64,000 nucleotides of DNA from Arthrobacter sp. SLBN-112. Its GTDB lineage: Bacteria > Actinomycetota > Actinomycetes > Actinomycetales > Micrococcaceae. The stretch spans positions 2,046,001 through 2,110,000 of the forward strand of contig NZ_JAUSXY010000001.1 of NCBI RefSeq assembly GCF_030944625.1, in the 5' to 3' direction. Under the pieces are notes generated by a model. It was given only the letters and a program-made list of their open reading frames with translations. It did no database searches and was not told the origin of the DNA. Every line of letters starts with the position of its first letter. Within the stretch, counting starts at the first letter, position 1. The position numbers and the translations under genes were made by a program. Positions 61,995-64,000 of this stretch are shown here, in pieces.

Positions 61995-62978
61995 ATGGGA
62001 ACCATTGCAGACGTCCCGGGCGTCCGGGTAGGCCACCACCAGCGGACCGGCGACGGCTGGCTGACCGGCGTCACCGTCGTCCTGCCGCCGCCGGGCACCG
62101 TAGGGTCGGTGGACGTCCAGGGCGGCGGGCCGGCCACCCACGAAACAGACGCGCTCGACCCCACCACCCTGGTCAGCACCGTGGATGCGGTGGTGTTGAC
62201 CGGCGGCAGTGCCTACGGGCTGGCCTCGGCCGCCGGCGCCCAGGCCTGGTGCGAGGACAATGGCCGCGGTTTCGCCGTGCCCGGGGGAGTGGTGCCCATC
62301 GTCCCCGCGGCCGCAGCCGCCGCAGCGGCACAACAGGAAGGGCACGACGTCGAACGAGGCAACGTCGGCGCCGGCACCGGAGCAGCAATCGGCAGGGGAC
62401 AGTTCAAAGGCGGCGTAGGCACAGCCTCCATCACGCTGGACACCATCTCAAAAGACGGGCCGGTGGTGGTAGCGGCGCTGGCGGTAGTCAATGCGCTGGG
62501 ACTGCCTTGGGGCTGGGGCACATCGAGCGAGTGGACGGAACCCGGCAGCGTGCGTCCAAGCGACGAAGGAGCGAGCACGCAGAGGGTTTCGGCCGCTCGC
62601 TCGGCGGGCGAGCCGGAAGCAGGAGGTGACGGGAGTCGCGCTTCGGTGGGTCCGCCGCTGAACACAACCCTCGTCGTCGTCGCCACCAACGCCGTGCTGG
62701 ATGTTGCGGAGTGCAAGCGGACTGCCTCTGCCTCGCACGCCGGGATCGCCCGGGCGCTGAACCCTAGCCACACCCTCGCCGACGGGGACACCGTCTTCTG
62801 CCTTGCAACCGGCGCCCTGGCACTGGACCGTTCGGACGACGCTGCCCGGCAAATCAGCCTCATCACGCTGCAAAGCGCGGCAGCCGACGTCGTCCGTTTG
62901 GCCATCCTGGACGGCGTGGCCGCGGCTGGTGCGGTGAGCACCCCGGCCGGCGAATATGGTGCGTACCCCACTGCGTAG
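61995..62978 (+). CDS. P1-family (DmpA/NylC-like) N-terminal nucleophile hydrolase
   Basis: The protein has 327 residues from ATG 61995. The family features are an initial TIADVPGVRVGHHQRTGDGW, the VVLTGGSAYGLASAAGAQAW block, and the autocleavage region PLNTTLVVVATNAVLDVAEC, where the Thr after Asn would become the nucleophile. Members cleave peptides or amides such as beta-aminopeptides and nylon oligomers. A Ser/Glu/Gly-rich segment of about 45 residues lies just before the cleavage site. Divergent from the sugar importer; substrate unknown. Confidence 0.83.
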   Translation: MGTIADVPGVRVGHHQRTGDGWLTGVTVVLPPPGTVGSVDVQGGGPATHETDALDPTTLVSTVDAVVLTGGSAYGLASAAGAQAWCEDNGRGFAVPGGVVPIVPAAAAAAAAQQEGHDVERGNVGAGTGAAIGRGQFKGGVGTASITLDTISKDGPVVVAALAVVNALGLPWGWGTSSEWTEPGSVRPSDEGASTQRVSAARSAGEPEAGGDGSRASVGPPLNTTLVVVATNAVLDVAECKRTASASHAGIARALNPSHTLADGDTVFCLATGALALDRSDDAARQISLITLQSAAADVVRLAILDGVAAAGAVSTPAGEYGAYPTA

Positions 62979-62993
62979 GCTACTATGGCCGAT

Positions 62994-63022
62994 TTAACTT
63001 TTACCGGCCAACAGGGTAGTGT
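62994..63022 (+). promoter_or_regulatory. infA promoter
   Basis: TTAACT (62994-62999) and TAGTGT (63017-63022) are 17 bp apart, giving an infA leader of about 120 nt. Confidence 0.55.
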
Positions 63023-63150
63023 TGTTTGTTGGTTGTCTGGACTGCCACGCCCTTTTGGGGCCTGGATCTGACAATCGATCCAACAAAAACGTTCGTGGTC
63101 ATGCCCGGTGCAATCCGGCGGGACTGCGGCAACAACAGTTAGCGGAGGGT

Positions 63151-63372
63151 ATGGCCAAGAAGGACGGGGTCATTGAGATCGAAGGCGTTGTGACCGAGGC
63201 GCTGCCTAACGCGATGTTTCGCGTTGAGCTCACCAACAAGCACATCGTACTGGCACACATCTCTGGAAAGATGCGTCAGCACTACATCAGGATCCTCCCG
63301 GAGGACCGCGTAGTGGTGGAGCTGAGCCCGTACGACCTCACCCGTGGTCGTATCGTCTACCGCTACAAGTAA
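63151..63372 (+). CDS. infA: Translation initiation factor IF-1
   Basis: The protein has 73 residues from ATG 63151, preceded by GGAGGG. The S1-like OB fold is complete: [20 protein letters not shown], then [20 protein letters not shown] and [11 protein letters not shown]-1 blocks the A site during initiation. An open frame upstream has no homology. rpmJ and rpsM follow, the usual start of the alpha operon. Confidence 0.98.
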   Translation: MAKKDGVIEIEGVVTEALPNAMFRVELTNKHIVLAHISGKMRQHYIRILPEDRVVVELSPYDLTRGRIVYRYK

Positions 63373-63442
63373 ATTGCTGGGCGGCCTCAGTGCGAGCTGA
63401 ACGCCGCTCCAGTTGACCAACTGTTACACGCAAAGGAATGCC

Positions 63443-63556
63443 ATGAAGGTCAAGCCGAGCGTCAAGCAGATCTGCGAAAAGTGCAAAGTGATCCGCCGTA
63501 ATGGCCGGGTCATGGTGATCTGCGAGAACCCGCGCCACAAGCAGCGCCAGGGCTAA
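63443..63556 (+). CDS. rpmJ: Ribosomal protein L36
   Basis: The protein has 37 residues, from ATG 63443 (AAAGGAA upstream) to TAA 63556. It is the zinc-ribbon form: CEKCKVIRR supplies CxxC, and [11 protein letters not shown] supplies the Cys and His. The zinc-containing form is active in zinc-replete conditions. It lies between infA and rpsM, as in most bacteria. Confidence 0.97.
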   Translation: MKVKPSVKQICEKCKVIRRNGRVMVICENPRHKQRQG

Positions 63557-63739
63557 ATTCCCTTCACGGGGAATTCCTGGGTTGCTAACCCACGCAAGTA
63601 AATAAAGGCAGCACAAGCTGATCTGGAACATTGAGCTCGAAAGAGTCCGGACAGCTAACCCCCGGTCGGAGGCTGGGGCCGTACGGAACGTGCGGGTGTA
63701 CTGCCTACGACCTCCGGTTTATCAAGGAGTACTGCCACT

Positions 63740-64000
63740 ATGGCTCGTCTCGCTGGCGTAGACATTCCCCGCGAAAAGCGGCTGGAAATTGCGCTTACTT
63801 ACATCTACGGCGTGGGCAAGACCCGTGCACACGAAACCCTGGCTGCCACTGGCATCAGCGCTGACGTTCGCGTCAAGGACCTGACTGACGCCCAGCTGGT
63901 TGAGCTGCGTGACTACATTGAAGGCAACTACAAGGTTGAGGGTGACCTTCGCCGCGAAGTAGCAGCAGATATCCGCCGCAAGGTTGAAATCGGCAGCTAC
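63740..64000 (+). CDS. rpsM: Ribosomal protein S13, N-terminal part (runs off window)
   Basis: The frame begins with ATG 63740 after CAAGGAG and is open to the end, giving 87 residues: [20 protein letters not shown], then [20 protein letters not shown] and the helix [18 protein letters not shown]. This is S13, which contacts P-site tRNA and forms bridges with the 50S subunit. The gene is separated from rpmJ by 183 bp with no other gene seen. The alpha operon (rpsK, rpsD, rpoA, rplQ) would follow. Confidence 0.97.
   Translation, partial: MARLAGVDIPREKRLEIALTYIYGVGKTRAHETLAATGISADVRVKDLTDAQLVELRDYIEGNYKVEGDLRREVAADIRRKVEIGSY

Overview
The window is a high-GC actinobacterial chromosome segment, most likely from Arthrobacter or Pseudarthrobacter (Micrococcaceae). 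Three things point there: a mycothiol synthase gene beside a GlnR-like regulator, a spc operon with no rpsN between rplE and rpsH, and actinobacterial forms of the RNA polymerase and ribosomal proteins (long low-complexity tails on S3, S5, L10 and L29, and an acidic N-terminus on NusG). No phage, insertion sequence, CRISPR array or plasmid function was seen. Most of the window is core genome.

Layout. 1-2.4 kb (minus): start of polyphosphate kinase, mycothiol synthase, orphan GlnR-like response regulator. 2.7-6.6 kb (plus): small membrane proteins, a nitrobindin-like heme protein, a flavodoxin-fold reductase, YgfZ-like folate-binding protein, ankyrin protein. 6.6-9.9 kb: DHA2 efflux pump, GNAT, phosphofructokinase. 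10.1-14.4 kb: a divergent envelope-stress-type cluster with three PspC-domain proteins, one of them the sensor kinase, plus a NarL-type regulator. 14.5-15.7 kb: aminotransferase. 16-18.8 kb: tRNA-Trp, secE, nusG, rplK, rplA. 18.9-21.2 kb: two tandem paralogous double-GNAT proteins inserted in the rplKA/rplJL cluster. 21.2-22.5 kb: L10 leader, rplJ, rplL. 22.6-25 kb: YbaK-like deacylase, thiolase, lipoprotein. 25.3-37.7 kb: rpoB, rpoC, rpsL, rpsG, fusA, tuf. 37.9-45.1 kb: a 1400-residue membrane protein, a 41-residue membrane protein, an Nramp Mn transporter behind a probable MntR operator, and a GH1 beta-glucosidase. 45.4-58.4 kb: S10 operon (rpsJ to rpsQ), then spc operon (rplN to secY), adk and map. 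58.5-61.8 kb (minus): sugar ABC importer without an ATPase gene. 62-63 kb: P1-family peptidase. 63.1-64 kb: infA, rpmJ and the start of rpsM.

The ribosomal, RNA polymerase, elongation factor, Sec, Adk and Map genes are one growth-rate-controlled translation and secretion block on the plus strand, cut into transcription units by hairpin terminators and by promoters with TANNNT -10 boxes (before tRNA-Trp, rplJ, tuf, rplN and infA). The accessory genes fill the spaces between these units.

The most actionable observation is that two housekeeping genes, nusG and rplE, each carry one extra base that breaks the frame. Sequencing or assembly error is the likeliest cause. I did not find a convincing new biological system. 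The best functional leads are the triple-PspC cluster, the MntR-like operator before the Nramp gene, the very large membrane protein, the tandem double-GNAT pair and a perfect hairpin between rpoB and rpoC.
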